Assembly (NCBI GenBank): GCA_022827225.1
Contig: JAJDTJ010000101.1
Location: 1-64,000, forward strand
Length of the DNA stretch: 64,000 nt
Reading direction: 5' to 3'
Source of the DNA: Candidatus Poribacteria bacterium
GTDB lineage: Bacteria; Poribacteria; WGA-4E; WGA-3G
The position numbers and the translations under genes are program-made. The notes beneath the pieces are model-generated. The model saw nothing but the letters and a program-made list of their open reading frames with translations, made no database searches and was not told the origin of the DNA. Every line of letters starts with the position of its first letter. Positions within the stretch are counted from its first letter, which is position 1. This document shows positions 1-9,639 of this stretch, piece by piece.

Positions 1-1162
1 ATCCATTGATGTTCCGTCGTACCGCCTTCACTTTCAGCAATGAGTGTAACCGTATGCTCACCTACTTGGAACACACCGGCAACTTCAATACGACCATCGT
101 TGATAGTTTCAGCATCCGTAATAACTTCTGGGTCAGCATCATCAACGCTAACACTCACGCTGGTAACTGCGGATTGATCATCTGTTACAACAGCGGAGAG
201 CGTAACCGAGTTGTCACCGTTAGCACCTGCGACCTTTCCAGTCGGAGCGACTGCCGAGATAACAGGCGGTGTCGTGTCAGGAACGATCTCAAACATCCAC
301 TGATGTTCCGTCGTGCCACCTTCACTCATCGCTGTCAAGTCAACCGTATGGACACCTGCTGCGAACATGCCAGCATCAACCTCAACACGACCCTCGCTGA
401 GTTGATCCGCATCAACACTGATGGCTTCACCAACATCAACGCTGAAAGTCACACTCGTGACTGCTGAGTGATCGTCTGTCACAACAGCGGAGAGCATAAC
501 AGGATTGTTCTCTGCCATACCTTCAACTTTCCCAGTCGGAGCAGCCGCCGAGATAACAGGCGGTGTCGTGTCAGGAATGATCTCAAACATCCACTGATGT
601 TCCGTCGTGCCACCTTCACTCATCGCTGTCAAGTCAACCGTATGGACGCCTGCTGCGAACATGCCAGCGTCAACCTCAACACGACCATCGCTGAGTTGAT
701 CCGCATCAACACTGATGGCTTCACCACCATCAACGCTGAACGTCACACTCGTGATAGCTGAGTGATCGTCTGTCACAACAGCGGAAAGCATAACAGGATT
801 GTTCTCTGCCATACCTTCAACTTTTCCAGTCGGAGCAGCCGCCGAGATAACAGGCGGTGTCGTGTCAGGAATGATCTCAAACATCCATTGATGTTCCGTC
901 GTGCCACCTTCACTCATCGCTGTCAAGTCAACTGTATGCACGCCTGCTGCGAACATGCCAGCGTCAACCTCAACACGACCATCGCTGAGTTGATCCGCAT
1001 CAACACTGATGGCTTCGCCACCGTCAACGCTGAACATCACACTCGTGATAGCTGATTGATCGTCTGTCACAACAGCGGAGAGCATGACAGGATTGTTCTC
1101 TGCCATACCTTCAACTTTCCCAGTCGGAGCGACTGCGGAAATGACTGGTGCGGTTGCGGTTA
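1..1162 (-). repeat. 294-bp tandem repeats coding 98-residue Ig-like units
   Basis: About four consecutive units with a 294-bp period lie within the giant gene, with boundaries near 280, 574, 868 and 1162. Units 2-4 are almost identical at the DNA level; the unit nearest base 1 is more divergent and cut by the window edge. The high DNA identity suggests recent unit duplication or gene conversion. Copy number could vary between strains, and assembly could collapse copies. Confidence 0.85.
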
Positions 1163-4100
1163 CAGTAAAGGTTACGGACGCTTCAGCAGTTCTGCCATCC
1201 TCATCCATAACTTCAACCGCGAGTGTATGTTCACCATCGGTTAAAGCATCGGGATGCTTATAGGAGAATTGCTCTCCTGTTTGGTTGAGTGTAACCTCTT
1301 CACCATCAAAGGTAGACTTTGTGACCTTAACTTCCACGCCAGCAAAGAAACCACTGACAGTGGGTCGGCGATGGTTGAAGGTTGTTCCGGAAGCAGGATC
1401 GTGAATTAGGACAGTCGGTTCGACGCCTTCAACAGCGAACGCTACGGATTGTGTGTCGGAGTTTCCGAGTCTGTCTATCACAGTAACGTCAAACTGGTAT
1501 GCGCCGCCCGTTAATTCCTCTTTTCGTGTGTAAACGAGCGTCTCAACTGCTGTATCAACCTCACTTTGTACGACATCGTTTTCACCGAGGTGGGGTTTGA
1601 GCCGTTTGAGTGAGATGAACATATTTGGTGCATCGGGTGAAACATCCATCGCCCAGGGATAATAATTATCGCCAAATTCCACACCTGCCCCTGCCCCGTC
1701 GTTATAGGTTGCACGGACGGTGGGTAAGTTACTGACAGTATGCCCTTCTAAGGGGGCATTCACCATGATATTTGGCGGAGTCCTATCGCGATTAATCTCT
1801 GCTAATGGGAAGCCGACCCAACCGTTGCGTTTGGTTACCACACCATGTGGGGTGTAGAGCCCATCCGTCTGAAGTTGGTCGAGAGAGACCATGAGCGAGA
1901 AGGTTTTCTCTGAGTCTTCAGCTGTTTCATGCGGTACTGCCTGCTGGGTCGTCTCATCGCTTGCACCCGTTAGTTCGTCCAAATTCAAGGTGTACATGCG
2001 ATTCGGATCACTTGCAGCAGAAGGGATAACGTTAAAGTTAAGTTTTAAGGATTCCCTAAGCGGAATCGGTTCCATTGGTGGCGTTGCCACGTCTGTGCCA
2101 TCAACAGCGATTACTGCCAACTCACTGATGTCAGAAACTCGGAAGTTTACGACATGGACAGTGATACTTGGCATTCCATTGGTGTCAACGAGTGCGCCAT
2201 CTTCAAGATTATGGGTTTGCACATTCGGAACCGCGTCTATCGCTAAGGCATGGAACGTATAAGTTCCGTTGGCAAGTTCGTCAACATTGATGGTTATCGT
2301 CACAACCTCATCATCGGCATCCCCGACAAATGTGGTCGTACTGTCATCCATAGTTGAGGTGCCGTCTGGATTCATGCGAACCAATCTTGCGTTACCGCCT
2401 GCATAAGTGATTGGACGGGCAGACGGATCAATAGTAAAGGTTGCTATGTTTTCCTGAAGTGCACGTGGTTCATCCCCAACGGCAACGATACCGCCAACAG
2501 TGTAACTGCTATCTTCGTTCGCGGCAATTTGGCCAGCGATATCAGAAACCATAGTAATGTGCGTTGGTCCGAGCGGGCCGACATCGTCAATGTTGTCAAC
2601 GGAGAACGAAGCTGTATTAACGTCATCCTCTGATACAGTTTCGTCATTATCGGGCCGTTTGGGTGTGATCGCAACAGCACGCACCATATAGGGATTGTCA
2701 TCTGCCTTTAAACCGTGCGCTTGGTCTAAGTCTTCCTCGGCACTGATAGTATCAGCCAACAGTGCAGCGGTATCAACTTCATGCGACCATTTCTGACGGA
2801 CAATTGGCACTTCCGGATTACCGGTAACCACGGCTTTAACAAGGTCGTCCAACAACGCAGGTGTCTGTTCCTCGGTGACTGTCTCAACTACCTCGGTAGT
2901 GCCGACATCTATCCAAGTCGAACCTTCGTCGTTGCTAACCTCAAACCGAACCATTTCGGTAGCCGGTGACGTAATTTCGTGCGTGTATCCGTTCAAGACG
3001 ACAATGCCTCGCGGCGCGCCACTGTCCGGATTGGTGTCTTCGGCATCATCCACAGTAATCGCTAAGATACCTGGATTTGGCCGATAAGTGTTCGTGACTG
3101 TTACGTCAATGCTTGGCATCCCGTTGGTCTCGGAAAGTGCACCATCTTCAAGGTTATGGGTTTGCACATTCGGAACCACGTCTATCGCCACGGCATGGAA
3201 CGTATACGGACCGCTTGTTGCTGAGAGCTCATCCGTGTCTTCAGGTATTTCAACCGTAACGGTTACGGTGAATTCGCCTGAAGCAGTTTCTTCTACAGAT
3301 TCGGAGATGATTTCAACGCCAGCATCAAGTGCTGCTTGATTTACCCTCAATTCTATGGTTTCGTAGGTTGTCCGTTTGGCAGTCGGCTTAATGGTAAAGG
3401 TAGCTGCTGGTGGATTCACGCCATCGTCGTATATATCCACAAGTCCACCAACGGTGTAAGTTCCATCACCGTTATCTACGAAGACTGCTGTATCCTCGAA
3501 TGCATCGACACCTGATACGACCAGGTTTGTTGGCCCAAGCGGACCGACATCGTCGACGTTATCAACGGAGAACGAATCCATAGGTTGTTCAGCTGGATCT
3601 TCCACATCGTCGCTGCCATCAGATAGCACGGCGATTGCGCGCACGGAATACATATTCTCATCAGTGGCTCCTGTAGCCAAAGCGTGTGCCACTTCTAAGG
3701 TATCCATAGTGATGGTATCAGCCAATTGCGTTGTATCCACCGTGAAGGACCAGTATTGATAGGTATCTGATGCTACCTTCTCTTGCATGGCTGCTTCAAC
3801 GAGGTCACTCGCTTTAGTATCACTCACTAAGTCACCTTTAGCAGATGAAACACCAAGATCTGTCCAATCTGCGTATTCCCCGCCTTGGATTTCTAAGCGA
3901 AGGGATTCGATCTCTAAAGATGTCCGTTGTGGTGTATAAGCGTCAATGGTGAACGTGCCTTGCGGTGCGCCACTATCTGGATTGGTTGCTGTAATCGTAC
4001 TCTCATCAACAGCAAGTGCCAACACTTCGGGATCAACAGGGTGAACACCAGGATCCAAGTTTATCTCAAAAGTCATCGGATCTGGATCTTCAATTGTCAA

Positions 4101-7100
4101 TGCGTTGGTTGCCACAGCACGCACCTTGACAGTGTTCCCCGCTGCCACTAAGGCATCGAAGTCAGTAACATCCCAGGTCACTGAAGCAGTCCCTGAACTC
4201 TCAAGAGCACTCAGCAGATCATCTGAAGGGATATCTTGCCACTGCCCATCTGCGCCCATGTATTGGACGACAACGCTGGCATTTTCATGATCGATAAGGT
4301 GAGCTATCTTTTCATGCTTAAGGGTTAGCATCACACCTTCTGTCGTATTTGCGAAAATGTGTCCGCTTTCCCACCATCTATTACCGACAATCCCGTCACC
4401 GTTCCGGTCGCCGATACTGACAGCGGTAACAACTACTTGATCATGTTGACCCTCTTGTTCAATGATTTGGAGCCGTGTTGGTGGCGTATGAGAACTGACA
4501 TTGAAGAGCGTATCAATCCCCATTGCGCGGATGCCGTAATGACCTTTTAGAAGCGGCATGTTTTCGCCCTGAATAGGCATCTGCACATTATTGTCGCCAT
4601 AGGTAATTGGCACGGCATTAAGGATTTCAATTGCACTACCTAAAACATCAGCCAACAATTTACGGGTTCCATCGTCCTCTAATTGTAAACGCACCCCTAA
4701 CACGTCTCCAATCGCCTTGAGAGTTGCGTTTATCTGTGGTGCCTGCGTCTCTAGGAGCGCGCCCCCTGCAGGTGTTATCAGAACATCAAGCAATCCCTGA
4801 ATGGCATCTAAGGGTAGATTGAGCTCAGATGGAATCTCTATACCCTGACGCGTCAATTGTTCTTTGAGTTGGTCCCATACAACTGAAGCGAGCATTGTAG
4901 ACTCAATTGTTAACGGCATCCAAGTGTTGGGACGTTGCAGTGATGGATCACCGATGTAGGGGTCTCCGCTTGGATCCAACCCAATTATCTGATAAATGAG
5001 ATACCCATAACCTTCTTCTACACGACCTGATGTTGGATTACCCATGATATTCAACGTAGCAGCACCAAGTTTCAAGGCAGTCGTGACATAAACGCCTTCT
5101 CTATTCTGATAACCGGCAGTATTTGTAGCGTTGTGGGCGCTCATTTCAATAGCTTTTTCCGCCGCTATTTCAACATCAGCTTTCGGTGCTTCGGTATCAA
5201 CTGTGAACTCACCTTGCATCCGATCCAAGTTTTCGTCAGCATCATAGACGGTAGCACCGAGGAAATAGTTACCTTCAGGAATATCCGTGAATTCAGTAAC
5301 CCAGATCGATTCGGATGTTGTGTCAATTTTTGGGACACTGAAAACAGAAGACAACTGCGGGTCAAATGCGTCGGTAAATCGAGTTAGGACTTTGTACGCA
5401 TTACGCTGTAGTATATTCTGAAGCTTTCCCAGTTCTCTTCCGGAGGGTATTTGCTCATTCGCCAAGCTCGCCAAGAGCACAGGCGTAAGATTGCTGAGTT
5501 CCGCCTTGACTTCGTCATCAATTAAACGTTCAAGAATTCCGCGGTCGGCTAATTGGAGATTGCGGGGGTCTGGCATCGACCACTTCTTAATTGTATAAGT
5601 CGTCGTAGCATCAAGAATCTGTGATAGTGTAGGAGAACGAAGTTCCTCTATTTTGCTCAGATCTAAAATCTCTAACGTTACTGCGTCAGTAAGCGTCACG
5701 TCAAAATAGTAATAATTATTACCGGATGTGATATCTACGCTGTCGCCAGTTTCCCAAACAATACCATTTGGTCCGAGCACACGATGCATTTCATACCCAG
5801 TATAGCGCCCGTTCAATCCCTCAGTTGAGTAGCGGAGGGTAACCGATTCAAAAATCGAAGTATTCTCATCTACTATCCCGGGCCATGCTGGCAAGTTAGT
5901 TGCAGCAAGTGCTTCCTCCAATCGGAAATTGTAACGGATAGTTTCTGAACCAAAGACATCCGGGTCAACCGCCCGCACACCTTCTTGTCGCTCTCCATTA
6001 CTGAGTTCAAAGGTAACGCCGTCGATGTCCACTGAGGGTACGCGCACGTAAACGTGCAAATTATCGCGGGTCAGATATTTGCGATTCGGATCCGTTCTAT
6101 CGCCCATGCCATCGTCATAGAGAAGGTCGAGCAACATGGGTGTAATTGCGTTTCCGAAATTCTCTGGATCCAAACCCTGTGCCAAATCTGTATCCCCTAA
6201 TTTTCCAGCGAAAATCGGGACATCAGGGTTGTTGAAGAAAAATTTCAGACCTTCTTTTTGCTGTTTAGAGAGTATTCCCTTTGGAATTGCGTCAATCGCT
6301 ATCGGTAAGAGAACTGGATCGAAACCAAGGAATCCAGCAAGATCTCTTGCAAATTTCTGACCAGAAATTCTGTTCATCGAAAGCCCGCCGAGCCGCGACT
6401 TGCCCAAAATGGACTGATTTGTAGGCATTATTGGAGCAAAAGGTTCCGCCGCCCCTACTGGTGGTACTGGTGGCGTTGTCCCATCGTCCGGTGGTGTCGT
6501 CCCATCGTCCGGTGGTGTCGTCCCATCATCCGGTGGTGTCGTCCCATCATCCGGTGGTGTCGTCCCATCGTCCGGTGGTGTCGTCCCATCATCCGGTGGT
6601 GTCGTCCCATCGTCCGGTGGTGTCGTCCCATCGTCCGGTGGTGTCGTCCCATCGTCCGGTGGTGTCGTCCCATCGTCCGGTGGTGTCGTCCCATCGTCCG
6701 GTGGTGTCGTCCCATCGTCCGGTGGTTGGGCATCAGTTTCCAGCAACGCTGCAAACTCTTTAACAGCCTCTGAATCCTGCAACAGCGTCCGAACATCGGG
6801 GTCGCCGAGCATTTCTTTGATTTCATCTGTCCCGATAAGTGCTATTTGTGCGTCAGTTGCTGTCGGCACAACCAATCTTATGAGACCTGGATTAGCAATA
6901 AGCTGATCCATCGCTGCGTCAAAACCGAGTGCTACAATAGTAGGATTCTGTAAAGTTGCAGGATCGCTAAGTGCTTCAAGCACTTGTGGAAGCACTTCTT
7001 GAACCTCTGCCTTCTGTAGCGTCTCTTTGTATCTATCATAAACCTTTTGAGCGAGAGAAGCCTCTTCTTGCCCGAAAACAGTGTTCGGAATTGCGGTGTA

Positions 7101-7154
7101 AAAAACACACAATGTAAAAATCAAAAAACAAACGAGTGATGTTCGTTTTTTCAT
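1..7154 (-). CDS. giant secreted Ig-like repeat protein, partial (C-terminus beyond window)
   Basis: An open frame starts at ATG 7154, after the Shine-Dalgarno GAGGAGGATGA, and stays open to base 1, giving at least 2384 codons. The N-terminus (MKKRTSLVCFLIFTLCVF, cleavage likely near VFG-QE) is a signal peptide, so the protein is exported. Residues about 142-225 are twelve copies of PPDDGTT. A globular part follows, then many beta-sandwich-like modules with motifs such as NGDGTYTVGG, TFTIKPTAKR and TFHAVAID. From about residue 2000 onward there are near-identical 98-residue units, each ending SEGGTTEHQWMFEI and then PDTTPPVISA. The modules resemble bacterial Ig/cadherin-like adhesin or S-layer repeats (family knowledge). 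Function is inferred only as a cell-surface or extracellular structural or adhesive protein. No catalytic motif was seen and the anchoring end is outside the window. Confidence 0.85.
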   Translation of the reverse strand, partial: MKKRTSLVCFLIFTLCVFYTAIPNTVFGQEEASLAQKVYDRYKETLQKAEVQEVLPQVLEALSDPATLQNPTIVALGFDAAMDQLIANPGLIRLVVPTATDAQIALIGTDEIKEMLGDPDVRTLLQDSEAVKEFAALLETDAQPPDDGTTPPDDGTTPPDDGTTPPDDGTTPPDDGTTPPDDGTTPPDDGTTPPDDGTTPPDDGTTPPDDGTTPPDDGTTPPDDGTTPPVPPVGAAEPFAPIMPTNQSILGKSRLGGLSMNRISGQKFARDLAGFLGFDPVLLPIAIDAIPKGILSKQQKEGLKFFFNNPDVPIFAGKLGDTDLAQGLDPENFGNAITPMLLDLLYDDGMGDRTDPNRKYLTRDNLHVYVRVPSVDIDGVTFELSNGERQEGVRAVDPDVFGSETIRYNFRLEEALAATNLPAWPGIVDENTSIFESVTLRYSTEGLNGRYTGYEMHRVLGPNGIVWETGDSVDITSGNNYYYFDVTLTDAVTLEILDLSKIEELRSPTLSQILDATTTYTIKKWSMPDPRNLQLADRGILERLIDDEVKAELSNLTPVLLASLANEQIPSGRELGKLQNILQRNAYKVLTRFTDAFDPQLSSVFSVPKIDTTSESIWVTEFTDIPEGNYFLGATVYDADENLDRMQGEFTVDTEAPKADVEIAAEKAIEMSAHNATNTAGYQNREGVYVTTALKLGAATLNIMGNPTSGRVEEGYGYLIYQIIGLDPSGDPYIGDPSLQRPNTWMPLTIESTMLASVVWDQLKEQLTRQGIEIPSELNLPLDAIQGLLDVLITPAGGALLETQAPQINATLKAIGDVLGVRLQLEDDGTRKLLADVLGSAIEILNAVPITYGDNNVQMPIQGENMPLLKGHYGIRAMGIDTLFNVSSHTPPTRLQIIEQEGQHDQVVVTAVSIGDRNGDGIVGNRWWESGHIFANTTEGVMLTLKHEKIAHLIDHENASVVVQYMGADGQWQDIPSDDLLSALESSGTASVTWDVTDFDALVAAGNTVKVRAVATNALTIEDPDPMTFEINLDPGVHPVDPEVLALAVDESTITATNPDSGAPQGTFTIDAYTPQRTSLEIESLRLEIQGGEYADWTDLGVSSAKGDLVSDTKASDLVEAAMQEKVASDTYQYWSFTVDTTQLADTITMDTLEVAHALATGATDENMYSVRAIAVLSDGSDDVEDPAEQPMDSFSVDNVDDVGPLGPTNLVVSGVDAFEDTAVFVDNGDGTYTVGGLVDIYDDGVNPPAATFTIKPTAKRTTYETIELRVNQAALDAGVEIISESVEETASGEFTVTVTVEIPEDTDELSATSGPYTFHAVAIDVVPNVQTHNLEDGALSETNGMPSIDVTVTNTYRPNPGILAITVDDAEDTNPDSGAPRGIVVLNGYTHEITSPATEMVRFEVSNDEGSTWIDVGTTEVVETVTEEQTPALLDDLVKAVVTGNPEVPIVRQKWSHEVDTAALLADTISAEEDLDQAHGLKADDNPYMVRAVAITPKRPDNDETVSEDDVNTASFSVDNIDDVGPLGPTHITMVSDIAGQIAANEDSSYTVGGIVAVGDEPRALQENIATFTIDPSARPITYAGGNARLVRMNPDGTSTMDDSTTTFVGDADDEVVTITINVDELANGTYTFHALAIDAVPNVQTHNLEDGALVDTNGMPSITVHVVNFRVSDISELAVIAVDGTDVATPPMEPIPLRESLKLNFNVIPSAASDPNRMYTLNLDELTGASDETTQQAVPHETAEDSEKTFSLMVSLDQLQTDGLYTPHGVVTKRNGWVGFPLAEINRDRTPPNIMVNAPLEGHTVSNLPTVRATYNDGAGAGVEFGDNYYPWAMDVSPDAPNMFISLKRLKPHLGENDVVQSEVDTAVETLVYTRKEELTGGAYQFDVTVIDRLGNSDTQSVAFAVEGVEPTVLIHDPASGTTFNHRRPTVSGFFAGVEVKVTKSTFDGEEVTLNQTGEQFSYKHPDALTDGEHTLAVEVMDEDGRTAEASVTFTVTATAPVISAVAPTGKVEGMAENNPVMLSAVVTDDQSAITSVMFSVDGGEAISVDADQLSDGRVEVDAGMFAAGVHTVDLTAMSEGGTTEHQWMFEIIPDTTPPVISAAAPTGKVEGMAENNPVMLSAVVTDDHSAITSVTFSVDGGEAISVDADQLSDGRVEVDAGMFAAGVHTVDLTAMSEGGTTEHQWMFEIIPDTTPPVISAAAPTGKVEGMAENNPVMLSAVVTDDHSAVTSVTFSVDVGEAISVDADQLSEGRVEVDAGMFAAGVHTVDLTAMSEGGTTEHQWMFEIVPDTTPPVISAVAPTGKVAGANGDNSVTLSAVVTDDQSAVTSVSVSVDDADPEVITDAETINDGRIEVAGVFQVGEHTVTLIAESEGGTTEHQW
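6479..6730 (-). repeat. 12 x 21-bp minisatellite coding (PPDDGTT)n linker
   Basis: Twelve head-to-tail copies of a 21-bp unit (GGTGGTGTCGTCCCATCGTCC on the plus strand in outline) differ only by a G/A at one site. On the minus strand they encode a proline/aspartate-rich linker of 84 residues between the N-terminal region and the rest of the giant secreted protein. No spacers lie between units, so this is not CRISPR. Copy number is likely unstable by slippage. Confidence 0.95.
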
Positions 7155-7214
7155 TAACTCATCCTCCTCGTTAAGTCTGCGCGCTCGCAAGACTAAGTAC
7201 TGAGTTTCTTCTTA

Positions 7215-7267
7215 GATGGGCAAGCGAGAATACAACAAAGACGACCGGGGTATGATGTTTGCCCATC
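7215..7267 (-). promoter_or_regulatory. leader hairpin upstream of giant secreted gene
   Basis: GATGGGCAA (7215-7223) and TTGCCCATC (7259-7267) form a perfect 9-bp stem enclosing 35 nt, about 60 bases before the start codon of the giant gene. There is no T-run, so it is not a simple terminator. It could be a regulatory leader structure. No known riboswitch consensus was recognised. Confidence 0.35.
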
Positions 7268-7692
7268 CAATAATAACATCTTACCAACGAGCATTAAAAT
7301 TTCCCGATACCGATGTAGCCGTACGGTAGACTTCGCATAACATACAGCACAAGTCAAAAGTATAAGGAAAGCGGGCATCTAACTTCCTATATTTGACCTT
7401 GCGGGAATTTTTCTATTATTTTAACAAAAAGTAGTACAATTAAGCAAGCATTTAATCGTTACACGTCAGAGACATTAGCGTTACAGATATAAAACCTATA
7501 AGCAGAATCGTCCTGCAGTTGTGTGATGTTTTATGCAATCGGTGAAATTTTGTTCCCGCCGCATCGGTATATCATCGATTAAAATGCAATCCGCTTATAT
7601 ATGATACCACAATTTCTGAAACATGTCAAACCAAAATCTGAATTTCGGTCAACGAATTTTGACTCTATTTGAAAGTAAAATTAACAATCTAC

Positions 7693-7721
7693 TTGATATG
7701 TTACCAAAAAACGCTTAAACT
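7693..7721 (+). promoter_or_regulatory. sigma70-type promoter of PhyH-like gene
   Basis: TTGATA (7693-7698), a 17-bp spacer and TAAACT (7716-7721) lie about 45 bp before the ATG at 7766. Confidence 0.5.
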
Positions 7722-7765
7722 GTCAAGAAAAAAACTTTCAAGAAAAAATATTTGAGGAAAAACCT

Positions 7766-8506
7766 ATGTTAACCGCAATAGAAAAAGGACATCTCGACCA
7801 ACACGGTTTTCTACTTTTGGAAAGCCTGATACCGTTGGATACAACATTAGAACTTCGGGAACGTTCTTTAGCACTCGCTGAAGCAGAGAAAAAAGCGGGT
7901 GAAAGCCATACGTACCTTGCGAACGCCAGTGCCCAACGCGTCTGGAACCTCATTGACAAAGGCGAGATTTTTGAAGAGGCTATTCAGCATCCGAAGGTAC
8001 TTGCTGCGATGGCGTACCTACTCGGGGCGGATTGCACGCTGAGTTCTTTTACGGTCAATGTGCTTTATCCGGGGGCACCGGATGCGGGGTTGCACATCGA
8101 CTATCCGTTATCCGCCTTACCGACACCGCGCCCGAGTTTTTCACTGGTTGCTAACAGCGTCTGGTTCTTAGATGATTTCACGCTTGAAAATGGGGCTACC
8201 AGTTGCGTGCCGGGCAGCCATCACCGCCTTGAAACCTTGCCGCAATCAGGGGTTGAATACACCGATGAGGTACAAATCTGTGGACCGCGGGGTTCCGTTT
8301 TAATTGTCAACGGTGCGACATGGCACGGTTCTTCAGAAAATAGAACGAATGAACCGCGCGTTGGGTTACTCGGTTTCTTTTGCCGTTCTATCCTGAAACC
8401 ACAGCAGGCACACCTAAAATTGGTATCCGATGAGGTTCTCTCGCGCGCAACACCGACATTAAAGCGACTGCTCGGTTTAGATTCACAACCGAATATGAAT
8501 ACGTAA
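7766..8506 (+). CDS. phytanoyl-CoA dioxygenase (PhyH)-family Fe(II)/2-oxoglutarate oxygenase
   Basis: The 246-residue protein has the iron facial triad of the family: H110 and D112 in GLHIDYP and distal H187 in TWHGSS, with R198 placed to bind 2-oxoglutarate. The family hydroxylates small organic substrates using Fe(II), O2 and 2-oxoglutarate. The substrate here cannot be read from sequence. Start ATG follows TGAGGAAA. It stands alone on the plus strand between the giant secreted gene and the convergent cytochrome gene. A second family member is at 34241-35074; expansion of this family is typical of Poribacteria (established knowledge). Confidence 0.88.
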   Translation: MLTAIEKGHLDQHGFLLLESLIPLDTTLELRERSLALAEAEKKAGESHTYLANASAQRVWNLIDKGEIFEEAIQHPKVLAAMAYLLGADCTLSSFTVNVLYPGAPDAGLHIDYPLSALPTPRPSFSLVANSVWFLDDFTLENGATSCVPGSHHRLETLPQSGVEYTDEVQICGPRGSVLIVNGATWHGSSENRTNEPRVGLLGFFCRSILKPQQAHLKLVSDEVLSRATPTLKRLLGLDSQPNMNT

Positions 8507-8522
8507 TGCTTTGTCAACTTTG

Positions 8523-8626
8523 AACTTGAAGTCAGGTTCGTAGTAGTGCGATTTATCGCACGTCCGCAAATCAACAACGGGCAATGAATTGCTCTACTAC
8601 AAACCTTCCTGTCAAATTCACGTTAT
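8523..8626. repeat. cloverleaf-like inverted-repeat element
   Basis: AGGTTCGTAGTAG (8534-8546) pairs with CTACTACAAACCT (8594-8606) as a 13-bp stem with one G:U-type mismatch. It encloses two further hairpins, TGCGA/TCGCA (8547-8560) and GCAA/TTGC (8581-8592). The flanks GAACTTGAA (left) and TCAAATTCACGTTA (right) resemble the ends of the elements at 49132-49290 and 50476-50630. The right end supplies the TAA stop of the cytochrome gene. It lies between two convergent genes and may also act as a transcription end. Confidence 0.75.
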
Positions 8627-9639
8627 GGTACGATGTGTGTTTTTTCTGCCATCAATATCCGCTTGGGTTCAGGTGTATCAGGTGTCAGTTGATATATTAA
8701 GCGTACTCTGATAGTGTCCGCAGTCGCAGCGGATGCAGTGTCAAATGTGTAAACTCTGTTCTCGCTCGGAAGAAGGCGGTTTTCATTTTCAGCAGAAATT
8801 GAGATGTGTTGCTTTTGACGTTCAGTGCCATCAGGTGTGAGAAGTGTTACCTCCACCACAATAATGCGCAAAACTCCGCCCGGTAAGATGTGTCCGGTTC
8901 TACTCCGAATTTTCACATCGACCTTTCCGCTTGTGTATTCAAGTTGAAGGTTGGCTGCGCGTTTGAGCTGCGTAACACTGCGGCTGCCGCGCCATGTATG
9001 CTTCCGCCCCTTGATGCTCTCATGGCTTGTTGTGCTTTGTAACCGCTCCACAATGGGCATGTGACACGTTGCGCAGCTGGAGCTGTCAGCAAATTCGCTA
9101 TCTCGAAAACTGGAGACCTGATCGTGTTCTGGTACGCTCTGTTGACCGTGGCAGGTGGCACAAAGCGTCGTGGGCGGGGTATAGATCGGATTGGTGACGT
9201 TTTCGTGGAAATAGGTTTCCGCGCTTGCTGCGGGTCCGTTCATTGCCCCTTTTGCATCGAGGTGGCAGACGAGACATGAGACCCCTGCTTCGCGTTGTCT
9301 GTCCCTGAGTTTCGGCATCTCGGCGATACCTGTGATGAGGATCGGTTGAGGGGCATGGCACTGGTCGCATTTGGTTTCTCTGTCGGGTACCTGCTGTGCT
9401 GCTGCTTGATAGATTTCATCAACCCAAGCCTTGGCGTGCATCGAATCTTCCCACTCTCTCCAGATAGCGGGGTGGCAGCTTTGGCACTTTCCATCCTGAA
9501 ACGCGTGATACGCCTCAGCCACGCGATTTGTATCGTCCTCGGCACGCGGCGTAAAGTTAACAGTTAATATAATTAATAGGCATCCGAACAATCTGGAACT
9601 TACGCCGCCGATACCCCAACGCACTGCCTTAAGATTCAT
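8623..9639 (-). CDS. exported pentahaem cytochrome c (cytochrome c554-like)
   Basis: The 338-residue protein has an N-terminal hydrophobic segment (about residues 15-30, signal peptide or anchor) and five CXXCH haem c sites at C52-H56, C91-H95, C122-H126, C160-H164 and C189-H193. A beta-rich C-terminal domain of about 130 residues carries no haem site. It resembles periplasmic electron carriers of the cytochrome c554/multihaem group. Partner and substrate are unknown. Its start overlaps the end of hemY by 11 bp and it is last in a haem-synthesis run, which fits a haem-consuming electron carrier. Confidence 0.88.
   Translation of the reverse strand: MNLKAVRWGIGGVSSRLFGCLLIILTVNFTPRAEDDTNRVAEAYHAFQDGKCQSCHPAIWREWEDSMHAKAWVDEIYQAAAQQVPDRETKCDQCHAPQPILITGIAEMPKLRDRQREAGVSCLVCHLDAKGAMNGPAASAETYFHENVTNPIYTPPTTLCATCHGQQSVPEHDQVSSFRDSEFADSSSCATCHMPIVERLQSTTSHESIKGRKHTWRGSRSVTQLKRAANLQLEYTSGKVDVKIRSRTGHILPGGVLRIIVVEVTLLTPDGTERQKQHISISAENENRLLPSENRVYTFDTASAATADTIRVRLIYQLTPDTPEPKRILMAEKTHIVP

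Larger units (their letters stand above)
7155..7765. other. 611-bp intergenic region between divergent genes
   Basis: AT-rich stretch between the giant secreted gene (minus) and the PhyH-like gene (plus). It must hold both promoters. I see no convincing gene; a 61-codon minus-strand frame at 7193-7378 lacks a good ribosome binding site. Visible signals are the 9-bp hairpin at 7215-7267 in the leader of the giant gene and a plus-strand promoter at 7693-7721. Confidence 0.6.

Noticed and set aside
6..1244. Consecutive plus-strand frames of about 97 residues
   Set aside because: They arise because the 294-bp repeat carries the same antisense open frame in each copy; the minus-strand translation has Ig-like sense and a signal peptide.
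6479..6730. Possible CRISPR array
   Set aside because: Units are directly adjacent with no variable spacers and lie in a coding frame.
6431..6826. Open frames on both strands with HRPVV/MGRHHRT repeats
   Set aside because: They are shadows of the 21-bp repeat that encodes PPDDGTT in the real minus-strand giant gene, whose frame is open throughout.
7193..7378. 61-residue minus-strand frame with a signal-peptide-like start
   Set aside because: No Shine-Dalgarno, it covers the leader hairpin, and the C-terminal half has no protein-like pattern.
9098..9567. Several 70-100 residue frames in both strands over the cytochrome gene
   Set aside because: Overlap shadows; the five CXXCH sites are only in the annotated frame.
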